A stretch of 7,688 nt of DNA from Lachnospiraceae bacterium (GCA_021205045.1 JAJPYH010000151.1:1-7688), one strand, 5' to 3'. Positions 1-6,717 are shown, counted from the first letter of the stretch. The notes: a model not told the origin generated them from the letters alone. Numbers and translations are program-made.

Positions 1-1
1 C

Positions 2-1120
2 CTGCACAGTTTCATTTATGGTGGTGCCAAGTGCGCGGGCATGGGGGTTTTGGAAAAGATGCATATTATAGGTCTGGTTGAACTTCCAAGAAGAATTTTC
101 CTGAAATCTGATGCGGATGTTCGTTCTAATATTCTTTTTGCTGAATGTAAAAAAAGCGATGAAAGGTCAGACTATCCCATCCATGCCGAGCTTGTACGAA
201 AGGTGGGCTACAAAATGGGAGAAGGTTTTACGGCGCTTCCTATTCGTGATGAACAAACAGGATTAGAATTGCGGAATCCTGATACCAACGAGATGATAAT
301 TGACACAGATTTTAATCTTGTGAAAGATAATTTCCTCGCTCTCATATCAATGCAAAAGGAGAATAAAACAATATCCTGGGAGGGGGCACATCTGAGTGAT
401 ATAACAGATCATCCTCAGCTTGATATGAAACCCCGAAGGCTGACCAGAAACGCTCTGGTGAATTTGCGGACAATTATTTCAAAACCATGTAAACGTCTGT
501 ATGAAATTGCCGATATCGTTGAAAATGTTACAGTTTTTTCAGAAGAATTTGAATCGTTTGATCCTCTTTTCCTTGTAGAAGGACAGGATATTCGAGCGGC
601 AGAAGGCAGTGTTGTCCTCAAAACCAGCGAGAAAAGATGGCAGGCTGAGGTGCGTAAAACCAGCAAAGGCTATCACATGCACAATAAGGACATTGTTGTG
701 GGCCTGGTACGGCCGGAGAGACGCAATATTGGACTATACATAGGTAATAAGGACAATGTATTCGGATGCCCTGATGCGGTCGCCATCATTCGGCAAAAGT
801 ATGAGGAATATCCTGTCGAATGGATATTTCAGGTACTCAGAACCGAACAGGTTCGGATTCAGCTTTGGACTGAATCGGGAGGAACGAGTTATGACAAGCT
901 GACATTAAATCAATTGAAAAATATTCTTATTCCGATTCCGCCAGAGAATGAGATAAAAGCAATGGTAAGGAAAGTCCGGGTCTGGGCAGATGCCCAAAAA
1001 CAGGTGCAGCAGTCCTTTGACGATATCTGGGAGGATGAAGACAGAAGAGTCATTCTCAACTCTCCTAATATTGGGTTGGAGGGGCGCAGTATCCTGGCAG
1101 GGCAGGAAACAACCCTGTGA
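2..1120 (+). CDS. N6-adenine DNA methylase C-terminal part with HsdS-like recognition domain (5' partial)
   Basis: The frame is open from the left edge, so the gene is probably 5' truncated by the window. The internal ATG at 41 is not a convincing start because I see no ribosome binding site before it. Numbering from that ATG, residues 9-35 (IIGLVELPRRIF, then SNILFAECKK) match the strand-LP-x(n)-F and 'SILF' elements that close the catalytic domain of type I HsdM/N6 methylases. Catalytic motifs (SAM-binding and NPPY) would lie upstream, outside the window. Residues about 145-325 look like a target-recognition domain: NKDIVVGLVRPERRNIG, CPDAVAIIR, then GGTSYDKLTLNQLKNILIPIPPENEI, the usual end of HsdS and type IIG TRDs. 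It would act in the cytoplasm, methylating adenine in a specific DNA site. Whether it belongs to type I (HsdM/HsdS fusion) or type IIG cannot be told. No restriction subunit is visible downstream. Confidence 0.72.
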   Translation: MHSFIYGGAKCAGMGVLEKMHIIGLVELPRRIFLKSDADVRSNILFAECKKSDERSDYPIHAELVRKVGYKMGEGFTALPIRDEQTGLELRNPDTNEMIIDTDFNLVKDNFLALISMQKENKTISWEGAHLSDITDHPQLDMKPRRLTRNALVNLRTIISKPCKRLYEIADIVENVTVFSEEFESFDPLFLVEGQDIRAAEGSVVLKTSEKRWQAEVRKTSKGYHMHNKDIVVGLVRPERRNIGLYIGNKDNVFGCPDAVAIIRQKYEEYPVEWIFQVLRTEQVRIQLWTESGGTSYDKLTLNQLKNILIPIPPENEIKAMVRKVRVWADAQKQVQQSFDDIWEDEDRRVILNSPNIGLEGRSILAGQETTL

Positions 1121-1135
1121 AAATGTTGAAACGCA

Positions 1136-1164
1136 TTGCGTGAAGCTTTTGATTTTGATATACT
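1136..1164 (+). promoter_or_regulatory. Candidate extended -10 promoter for the membrane protein gene
   Basis: TTGCGT (1136-1141), a 17-base spacer and TATACT (1159-1164), with TG one base before the -10 (TGaTATACT). The -35 matches consensus at only three positions, but the extended -10 is good. It lies in the 112-base gap after the methylase stop and about 70 bases before the next ATG. No Rho-independent terminator is visible between the two genes, so read-through from the methylase is also possible. Confidence 0.45.
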
Positions 1165-1232
1165 TACTGCATTGAAAAAGATGCCATGTCATTTTTGAAC
1201 AGTGTATCAATCAGTACAGCGAGGTTTCCGCA

Positions 1233-3335
1233 ATGAAAAAATATTTATCGGACAGCAGGCACAAAAATACGCTTCTTTCGCTTCTCATTGTGGGAGCGGG
1301 GACGGTGGTGCTTGCTGTTTTTTTTGACGTCTGGTTTACCATCAATGATGATGTGATGATCCGGGATATTCTGTCCGGGGCTTACACGGGGACGCCCAAT
1401 GCCCACTGCATCCAGATGCTGTATCCGCTGGGACTTCTGATTAGCTCCCTGTACCGCCTGATCCCGGCCCTTCCCTGGTATGGGCTGTTCATGGGCTTTT
1501 GCCATTGCCTCTGCGCTTTTCTGATTTTGAGGCGGCTGTTTACCTGGGCGGAGGATGTGGAGATGAACGGCGGGAAGGCAGATGGCGCTAATGCGGAGGA
1601 TGGAAAGTCAGACGGTGGAAAATCGAATGATGGAAGGCTGAGTGACGGGAATAGAGCCGCCGGAAAGACGAAGAACGGAAAGCCTGCCGCCCGGAAGCCG
1701 GGCGCCGGAAAGATGAAGCTTCTGCTGGCGGTTCTTGCCGTCCTCGGCTTTACGGCTATTCTTCTGGGAAAGGTGCTGTATATTCAGTATACGGTGACCT
1801 GCGCCCTGCTGGCCGGTACCGCCATCTTTTTGTTTGTCACCACGCCGGACGAGTGCTCCCCGGCGGAATTCAACCGGGAAAATATTGTCAGTATGATCCT
1901 TTTCATTCTGGCTTTCTGCATGAGGACGGAGATGGTGCTTCTGCTCTGCCCTCTGGTGGCCGCGGCGGGAATATATAAGTGGAGCGCCGGCACCGGAAAG
2001 GTAGGGCTGAAATTTTTTTCCAGGATCAATTACTGTAAATATCTGATCACCGTGCTGGTGGTGGCGCTGGGCATGGGGGCCTGCTATCTGTGCGATATGG
2101 CGGCCTACAGCAGTGAGGAGTGGCAGGAATTCCGGACCTTTTTTGACAATCGGACGGAGCTGTTTGATTTCCTGGGGAGAGCCCCGGAATACGAGGGCAA
2201 CGAGGAATTCTATGACCGCATCGGCCTTTCCGAGGAGCAGGTGGAGCTTTTAGTCAATTACAATTTTGCCCTGGATGAGGAGATCGATTCAGAGCTTTTG
2301 CAGACCATCATCGACTATGATCTGGAGGAGAGAGAGGTGGGGTATTTCAGGTATGTCATTTCCGATGGCTTTGCTTATTATCGCTGGCAGATGGTTAACC
2401 TCATCGACCGGCCCTGGATGGTGGTGATTGTGGCGGGATACGTCCTTGTGCTGGCGGCGGGGCTGATGAACCGGCATTGGGGGATTTGGTGGCAGCTGGG
2501 GCTTCTGGGCGTGATGCGGACGGTCAGCTGGATGTATATTTTCATGCGGGGAAGATTTTATGATCGGGTCAATCATTCTCTGTATCTTTGTGAAATATTG
2601 ATTCTGCTGGCGATGCTGCTGGTGGAGATGAGGCGGATATGCGCTGAATTTGAAAAAAAGAAAGTGTTTTCCTGGCTGGCAAATCCGGACGGGAGGCACG
2701 GAAATGCAGCTGTCAGAGAAGATCAATTCACAGAACAAAAAGACGGTTCAGATAAGGAAAAGTCCCGGAAAGCCGGGGAAGACAGGAAAGACCACTTCAA
2801 CTATCGGAAAAAACCGTCCGGCGGAGAAACCCTCAGGACAGCTTTCTGTGCTGGAACGGCGCTTGCTTTCGGACTTATCTTCGGCGTTTACGCAGTCATC
2901 GGCATTCAGGACGCCCTGGCGGACAAGGCAGCCATGGAAGCAGAGTACGCGACCTGCTATGAGCCGCTGCAGGAATACTGCGCCGCCCATCCGGATCAGT
3001 ATTTCCTGATTGATGTGTACAGCTACACTACCTCCTTTGAGCCGGTGCTTCTCACCGGGGACAGCGATTACCGCAATTACGATATCTGCGGCGGGTGGTC
3101 CGCCAAAAGCCCGGTTTATGCCAAGAAACTGGCTTATGCCGGAATTGAGGATCTGACGGCGGATCTGGCCGGTCAGGAGGATGTGCTTTTTATCAGCAGA
3201 GACGACAGGGAGGTGGACTGGCTTGCGGCTTATTATGCGGTGAAGGGGTATGATGTGAAGGTGACGGCGGTGGATCATATTGATACGGCGGCGGACGAAG
3301 GGTATACCGTGTATCAGGTGGCGCTGGATGAGTAG
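1233..3335 (+). CDS. Polytopic membrane protein, possible GT-C-like glycosyltransferase
   Basis: 700 residues, starting at ATG 1233 after GAGG at 1221-1224 (8-base spacing). Hydrophobic segments sit at roughly 13-35, 62-79, 84-103, 161-179, 185-202, 217-247, 268-287, 395-412, 417-435, 449-464 and 535-557. That gives about ten or eleven membrane or juxtamembrane helices and a C-terminal domain of about 140 residues, probably outside. An acidic pair, NDD (38-40), directly follows the first helix. GT-C glycosyltransferases (polyprenyl-phosphate-sugar dependent) carry catalytic acidic residues in this loop, so such a role is plausible but only inferred. Two hydrophilic low-complexity stretches interrupt the protein: about 106-160 (G/K/D/N-rich) and about 484-532 (K/E/D/R-rich). 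I cannot assign a named family with confidence. It is G+C-richer than the operon downstream and has no obvious functional link to either neighbour. Confidence 0.8.
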   Translation: MKKYLSDSRHKNTLLSLLIVGAGTVVLAVFFDVWFTINDDVMIRDILSGAYTGTPNAHCIQMLYPLGLLISSLYRLIPALPWYGLFMGFCHCLCAFLILRRLFTWAEDVEMNGGKADGANAEDGKSDGGKSNDGRLSDGNRAAGKTKNGKPAARKPGAGKMKLLLAVLAVLGFTAILLGKVLYIQYTVTCALLAGTAIFLFVTTPDECSPAEFNRENIVSMILFILAFCMRTEMVLLLCPLVAAAGIYKWSAGTGKVGLKFFSRINYCKYLITVLVVALGMGACYLCDMAAYSSEEWQEFRTFFDNRTELFDFLGRAPEYEGNEEFYDRIGLSEEQVELLVNYNFALDEEIDSELLQTIIDYDLEEREVGYFRYVISDGFAYYRWQMVNLIDRPWMVVIVAGYVLVLAAGLMNRHWGIWWQLGLLGVMRTVSWMYIFMRGRFYDRVNHSLYLCEILILLAMLLVEMRRICAEFEKKKVFSWLANPDGRHGNAAVREDQFTEQKDGSDKEKSRKAGEDRKDHFNYRKKPSGGETLRTAFCAGTALAFGLIFGVYAVIGIQDALADKAAMEAEYATCYEPLQEYCAAHPDQYFLIDVYSYTTSFEPVLLTGDSDYRNYDICGGWSAKSPVYAKKLAYAGIEDLTADLAGQEDVLFISRDDREVDWLAAYYAVKGYDVKVTAVDHIDTAADEGYTVYQVALDE
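1548..1712 (+). repeat. Low-complexity G/K/D/N-rich coding segment with recurrent GGAAAG
   Basis: Codons for residues about 106-160 of the membrane protein. The peptide repeats short DGK, GGK, NDG, SDG and NGK units, and the DNA repeats GGAAAG/GGAAAA every 9-20 bases. It has no fixed period but looks like an expansion of a short slippage-prone motif. It sits between two membrane segments, so it forms a flexible, highly charged loop that would be expected to vary in length between strains. Confidence 0.5.
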
Positions 3336-3344
3336 CTGAATTGA

Positions 3345-3371
3345 CTATTTGGAGAAAAAATCTCTAAATAG
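3345..3371. repeat. Inverted repeat between membrane protein gene and RloA operon
   Basis: CTATTTGGAGA (3345-3355), loop AAAAA, TCTCTAAATAG (3361-3371): an 11-bp stem with one G-T wobble. It lies just after the membrane protein stop and 12 bases before the -35 of the downstream promoter. No T-run follows on the + strand, and the stem is A/T-rich, so it would be a weak terminator at best. It could instead be a binding site for a regulator of the RloA/RloB operon. A second CAAATAG at 3373-3379 can also pair with CTATTTG at 3345-3351. Confidence 0.5.
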
Positions 3372-3383
3372 ACAAATAGAATA

Positions 3384-3411
3384 TTGACTTTTCCCTTCTT
3401 AAGAGTATAAT
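3384..3411 (+). promoter_or_regulatory. Strong sigma-A-type promoter for the RloA/RloB operon
   Basis: TTGACT (3384-3389), a 16-base spacer and TATAAT (3406-3411). The -10 is perfect and the -35 matches at five of six positions. The expected start of transcription is about 3417-3418, leaving a leader of only about 16 bases. That leader consists almost entirely of the ribosome binding site AAGGAGG (3419-3425), 8 bases from the ATG. The cassette therefore carries its own strong, compact expression signal. Confidence 0.8.
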
Positions 3412-3433
3412 ACGACACAAGGAGGATTGTAGT

Positions 3434-4780
3434 ATGATTATCAGAGTCAGTGTGGAGAACTTTAAATCTTTTGATTCCAATGCAGAGCTAACGATGATCT
3501 CTTCCGCAAAAATTCAGGATCATAAAAATCATAGAATAGGGGTTAAAAGTACCAATATATTGAAACACGCGGCAATTTATGGCGCCAATGCTGCGGGAAA
3601 GTCAAATATTGTAGATTTTTTCGATCTTTTTAAAAGTACTATAGAGAAGGATATTCCGATTTGGGCGGCAGAGTGTTACTGTAAGAACAAAGAGGAAAAT
3701 AAGACAGCAAAAAGCAATTTTGAGATTCAGTTTACATTAGCGGATAAGTTTTACGCATATGGATTTTCAGCAGTTCTGAATGAGCGAAAAATTAAGAATG
3801 AATGGTTATATGAGTTATTTCAGGACGGGACTTCAAGGAGACTGTTTGAGCGTGAGGCGGGAAAGCGGCCATTCCTGGGTGAGAAAGTCCGTTTAGATTC
3901 TGATGAAAGGAAACGCTTTGATGTTTATGCTGAGGACTTTGAAAGTAATGATACGACTCTATTCCTGAATGAAATGAACCGGGGGAAAAAATATCAGGAA
4001 GGTTCTAAATTGTTATTTTTCCGTGATGTTTATCATTGGTTTCTGGATAATCTTTATGTGATTCGTCCGGGTACGCCATTGATGGATTTTGAATACTACT
4101 ATGATGAGGACTTTTTAGATATTATCAATAAACTGATTCAAACCTTTGATACTGGTATCAGTGAAGTGACGGTTCAGGAAATAACTCTTGAAGAACTGGA
4201 ACATTCCATTCCTCAAAGTATCTTCCACAGGGTTATGAGGGATATTCAGGAAAAAGTGGGAGAAGGTGAAAAGATGCAGGGAACCTTGAGATCCCAAAAC
4301 AGTATTTTCAGCATCGCTGTAGATGAGAATAAGGAACTTAGCATAAAAACAATACGTTTCCATCATAGAGAATCTTTTTATGATTTTCAGTTTGGGGAGG
4401 AGTCGGACGGTACCAGAAGATTATTTGATCTGATTGATATTCTCCTCAATGTGAGAAATGATATAGTATATGTAGTTGATGAATTAGAGAGAAGTCTGCA
4501 TCCCAAACTGACCGAACATTATCTGAAGATATATATGCAGTTTCACGATGGGCTCCGCAATCAGCTTATTTTTATGACCCATGAAGCATCTATTATGGAT
4601 CAATCCCTGTTCCGGCGGGACGAAATATGGTTTGTAGAAAGGGATGAGCATAATTCCAGTAAGATATATTCATTAGATCGTTTTAAAGAGCGCTATGATA
4701 AAAAGATTGAGAAGGCTTATCTGGAGGGGCGTTATGGCGCGATCCCGGTGTTCTCTGAATTTAAGTATGGGGAGGAGTAA
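3434..4780 (+). CDS. rloA: RloA-like AAA/ABC-type ATPase (AAA_15/AAA_21 group)
   Basis: 448 residues, about full length for the family, starting at ATG 3434 after a perfect AAGGAGG. The N-terminus has the family hallmark 'VSVENFKSF' (6-13) and Walker A GANAAGKS (50-57). The middle (about 95-310) is the less conserved insertion. The C-terminal half has a signature-like EESDGTRRL (322-330), Walker B IVYVVDE (344-350, acidic pair D349/E350), the D-loop region SLHP (354-357) and switch histidine THE (H383). It ends with YLEGRYGAIP (429-438), typical of RloA-like proteins. All ATPase motifs appear intact. The fold is related to SMC/OLD ATPases, and such proteins in two-gene systems act as cytoplasmic sensor ATPases controlling a partner effector. 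The stop is 2 bases from the RloB start, so the two are co-transcribed and probably translationally coupled. Composition is A/T-richer than the flanking genes, consistent with transfer. The defence role is inferred from family knowledge. Confidence 0.88.
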   Translation: MIIRVSVENFKSFDSNAELTMISSAKIQDHKNHRIGVKSTNILKHAAIYGANAAGKSNIVDFFDLFKSTIEKDIPIWAAECYCKNKEENKTAKSNFEIQFTLADKFYAYGFSAVLNERKIKNEWLYELFQDGTSRRLFEREAGKRPFLGEKVRLDSDERKRFDVYAEDFESNDTTLFLNEMNRGKKYQEGSKLLFFRDVYHWFLDNLYVIRPGTPLMDFEYYYDEDFLDIINKLIQTFDTGISEVTVQEITLEELEHSIPQSIFHRVMRDIQEKVGEGEKMQGTLRSQNSIFSIAVDENKELSIKTIRFHHRESFYDFQFGEESDGTRRLFDLIDILLNVRNDIVYVVDELERSLHPKLTEHYLKIYMQFHDGLRNQLIFMTHEASIMDQSLFRRDEIWFVERDEHNSSKIYSLDRFKERYDKKIEKAYLEGRYGAIPVFSEFKYGEE

Positions 4781-4782
4781 GA

Positions 4783-5292
4783 ATGCCGCCTGTACGCAGT
4801 TATCATAATTGGAATAAGCGTCCCTCTGATTCTCAGAATCAGGTTGAGCCTTATCAAAAGTATTTTTTTATCTGCGAAGGAGCGAATACGGAGGTTTTCT
4901 ATTTTAAAGAGTTAGTCAATTTGCGCAAACAGTTAGGTATTCATCCATTGATTGATATCAGACTTTTGGAGAAAACGGATGAAGACGAGAGTTTAAGCAA
5001 CCCAAAAAGACTGATCATTTTTGCCGAAGAGGAAAAAAGTAATCCGGAAATAGAATTCGATCCGAAATATGATAAAATGGTTGTAGTCTTCGATATGGAT
5101 ATCTTTAGACGAAAGCCTGATTCTTTTCATATTGATCTCCTGTCAGATATGTACTTGCATTTTGCTCAGGATTATAGTATGATATTGTTGTTTTGGGATT
5201 GTATACAAATATACATTGATACAAAACGGGAATGCCCGCTTACGCGGACATCACACTATATGCGGAAGGGATGGAATATAAAATGGCATTGA
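4783..5292 (+). CDS. rloB: RloB-family TOPRIM-like protein, apparently truncated at its 3' end
   Basis: Starts at ATG 4783, 2 bases after the RloA stop, with GGAGG at 4771-4775 inside the RloA end. Residues 28-41 (FFICEGANTEVFYF) hold the TOPRIM-like glutamates E32 and E37. Residues 100-106 (VVVFDMD) hold the acidic pair D104/D106. These match the RloB family, proposed nuclease-like effectors partnered with RloA. After about residue 132 (HFAQDYSMI) the family normally continues through a conserved 'TNPxFELxLLLH' block and a further C-terminal part. Here the frame instead reads ILLFWDCIQIYIDT and then a basic tail to residue 169, overlapping the aminotransferase start by 10 bases. The tail is encoded by what looks like the aminotransferase promoter and leader. 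I conclude that the 3' part was lost by deletion or recombination and the product may be inactive. A genuine short variant is less likely. Confidence 0.8.
   Translation: MPPVRSYHNWNKRPSDSQNQVEPYQKYFFICEGANTEVFYFKELVNLRKQLGIHPLIDIRLLEKTDEDESLSNPKRLIIFAEEEKSNPEIEFDPKYDKMVVVFDMDIFRRKPDSFHIDLLSDMYLHFAQDYSMILLFWDCIQIYIDTKRECPLTRTSHYMRKGWNIKWH
5188..5215 (+). promoter_or_regulatory. Candidate promoter for the aminotransferase gene
   Basis: TTGTTT (5188-5193), a 16-base spacer and TATACA (5210-5215), within the non-homologous tail of the RloB frame and about 68 bases before the chosen aminotransferase start. An alternative just upstream is TTGCAT (5155-5160), 17 bases, TATGAT (5178-5183), but its -35 would lie in the still RloB-like part. 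The presence of promoter-like elements here supports the idea that the RloB tail is really aminotransferase upstream DNA. Confidence 0.4.
5199..5208. promoter_or_regulatory. Perfect palindrome resembling a GntR-type operator core
   Basis: TTGTATACAA is a perfect 10-bp palindrome lying between the proposed -35 and -10. It equals the core of the known Bacillus subtilis GntR operator (ATACTTGTATACAAGTAT), but the outer bases here are not symmetric. It overlaps a second inverted repeat, TGTATA-CAAA-TATACA (5200-5215), that covers the -10. Binding would block initiation at this promoter. No regulator gene is in the window, so the assignment is by motif likeness only. Confidence 0.3.
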
Positions 5293-6482
5293 CATTATCA
5301 ACGAAGGCGGAGGCTGTGAAGCCCTCCAGTACCCTGGCAATTACCGCAAAGGCGAAGGAGATGCGCGCCAACGGCATTGATGTGGTGGGCTTTGGCGCGG
5401 GAGAGCCGGATTTTAATACTCCGCAGAATATCTGCGACGCGGCGATCAGAGCCATCCAGGCAGGCTTTACCAAATATACGCCGGCTTCCGGCACCAATGA
5501 GTTAAAGGCGGCAATCTCCAGGAAATTTAAGGAATTCAACGGCCTGGACTACGCTCCCAATCAGATCGTCATCAGCAACGGCGGCAAGCATTCCCTGACC
5601 AATATTTTTATGGCGCTTCTCAACCCCGGCGATGAGGTGATCATTCCGGCTCCCTACTGGCTCAGCTATCCGGAGATGGTCAAGATGGCGGACGGCGTGC
5701 CGGTGATCGTATATGCCACCAAGGAGACCCATTACAAGGTGACAGCGGCGCAGATTGAGGCAGCCTGTACGGACAGGACCAAGGCTGTGATCATTAACAG
5801 TCCCAGCAACCCCACCGGTATGATTTACAATCGGGAGGAGCTGCAGGCCATCGCGGATGTGGCGGTCAGGAAGGACATTTACGTGGTCTCCGATGAGATG
5901 TATGAGAATCTGGTCTATGACGGCGAGGAGCAGATCAGCATCGCCTCCCTGGGACTGGAGATTTATGAGAGGACCATCACCTGCTCTGGCTTTTCCAAGG
6001 GCTATGCCATGACCGGCTGGCGGTTGGGCTACACCGGTTCCTCCAAGGATATCGCGAAGCTGATGGGCGCCATTCAGTCTCATGCCACCTCCAATCCCAA
6101 CTCCATTGCCCAGAAGGCGGCGGAGGAGGCCTTAAACGGTTCGCAGGATTCTGTGGAAATGATGCGGCAGAAGTTTGACGAACGCCGCAAATACATGTAC
6201 AATAGAGTGAAGAACTTCCCCCACGTGGATGTGGTGGAGCCCAAGGGCGCTTTTTATGTATTTGTGGATCTGACGGACGCCCTGACCAAAACCTATCATG
6301 GACACCCGCTGTATGACGGGGCGGAGATCGCGCGGTTTTTGATTGAGGATTACGCGGTGGCGGTGATTCCCTGCGGGGACTTCGGCTTCCCCAATAATAT
6401 CCGCCTGTCCTACGCTATCAGCAACGAGGATATTGCCAAGGGACTGGACAGAATTGAGAGCTTCCTGAATGAGTTGAAATAG
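5283..6482 (+). CDS. Class I PLP-dependent aminotransferase (aspartate aminotransferase type Ib)
   Basis: 399 residues from ATG 5283, full length for the family. It transfers the amino group between an amino acid, probably aspartate, and 2-oxoglutarate in the cytoplasm using pyridoxal phosphate. Visible motifs are GFGAGEPDFNTP (37-47), PAPYW (122-126; W126 stacks on the cofactor in this family), SPSNPTG (173-179, N176), SDEMY (203-207, D204/Y207), SGFSKGYAMTGWRLGY (235-250; Schiff-base K239, R247) and NNIRLSYA (371-378; substrate-carboxylate R374). An earlier in-frame ATG at 5232 would add 17 residues, but family members begin as MALTLS. The 5283 start is preceded by GGAAGGG at 5264-5270, although the 12-base spacing is long. 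The gene is G+C-rich relative to RloA/RloB and overlaps the RloB frame by 10 bases in another frame. It is followed by a repeat array and a terminator. Exact substrate (aspartate or another amino acid) is not certain. Confidence 0.93.
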   Translation: MALTLSTKAEAVKPSSTLAITAKAKEMRANGIDVVGFGAGEPDFNTPQNICDAAIRAIQAGFTKYTPASGTNELKAAISRKFKEFNGLDYAPNQIVISNGGKHSLTNIFMALLNPGDEVIIPAPYWLSYPEMVKMADGVPVIVYATKETHYKVTAAQIEAACTDRTKAVIINSPSNPTGMIYNREELQAIADVAVRKDIYVVSDEMYENLVYDGEEQISIASLGLEIYERTITCSGFSKGYAMTGWRLGYTGSSKDIAKLMGAIQSHATSNPNSIAQKAAEEALNGSQDSVEMMRQKFDERRKYMYNRVKNFPHVDVVEPKGAFYVFVDLTDALTKTYHGHPLYDGAEIARFLIEDYAVAVIPCGDFGFPNNIRLSYAISNEDIAKGLDRIESFLNELK

Positions 6483-6504
6483 CCCTTATGCTGAAAGGAT
6501 CGGC

Positions 6505-6682
6505 GGAAACGGGATAATTGTCAGGAGCGCAATGACTGTTGGAAATGGGACAATTGTCAGGAGCACAATAACTGTTGGAAATGGAACAATTGTCAGGAGC
6601 GCAATGATTGTCGGAAATGGGACAATTGTCAGAAAAAACGACTGTCGGAAACGGGATAAGCGTTCAGAAACGTAGTGACTGG
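6505..6682. repeat. Five-copy 36-bp imperfect tandem repeat array
   Basis: Units begin with GGAAA(C/T)GG and lie at 6505-6540, 6541-6576, 6577-6612, 6613-6646 (34 bases, altered inside) and 6647-6682 (degenerate). Copies 1 and 2 differ at four of 36 positions, all transitions. Each of the first four units has a palindromic core GACAATTGTC, perfect at 6549-6558 and 6621-6630 and with one change at 6513-6522 and 6585-6594. A second pairing, ATTGTC-GGAAATGG-GACAAT (6607-6626), crosses the copy 3/4 boundary, so neighbouring units can fold in alternative ways. The array starts 22 bases after the aminotransferase stop and lies before its terminator, so it would be part of the 3' untranslated RNA. 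There are no unique spacers. Function unknown. Confidence 0.9.
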
Positions 6683-6717
6683 CATAAACAGTTCGGAAGC
6701 TGATGATAAATAAGAAT

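Noticed and set aside
2748..3278. Reverse-strand ORF of 176 codons
   Set aside because: It is antisense to the C-terminal part of the membrane protein, with no start signal or motif.
5227..5238. CGGG-AATG-CCCG hairpin as a terminator of the RloB gene
   Set aside because: The stem is only 4 bp with no T-run after it.
5232..5285. Upstream in-frame ATG start for the aminotransferase
   Set aside because: It adds 17 residues not typical of the family, and no ribosome binding site precedes it. The start at 5283 gives the usual MALTLS N-terminus.
5502..6083. Reverse-strand ORF of 193 codons
   Set aside because: It is a shadow of the aminotransferase gene caused by high G+C third positions and has no supporting signals.
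6505..6682. CRISPR array, suggested by the 36-bp unit length
   Set aside because: The copies are directly adjacent with no unique spacers, and no cas gene is present.
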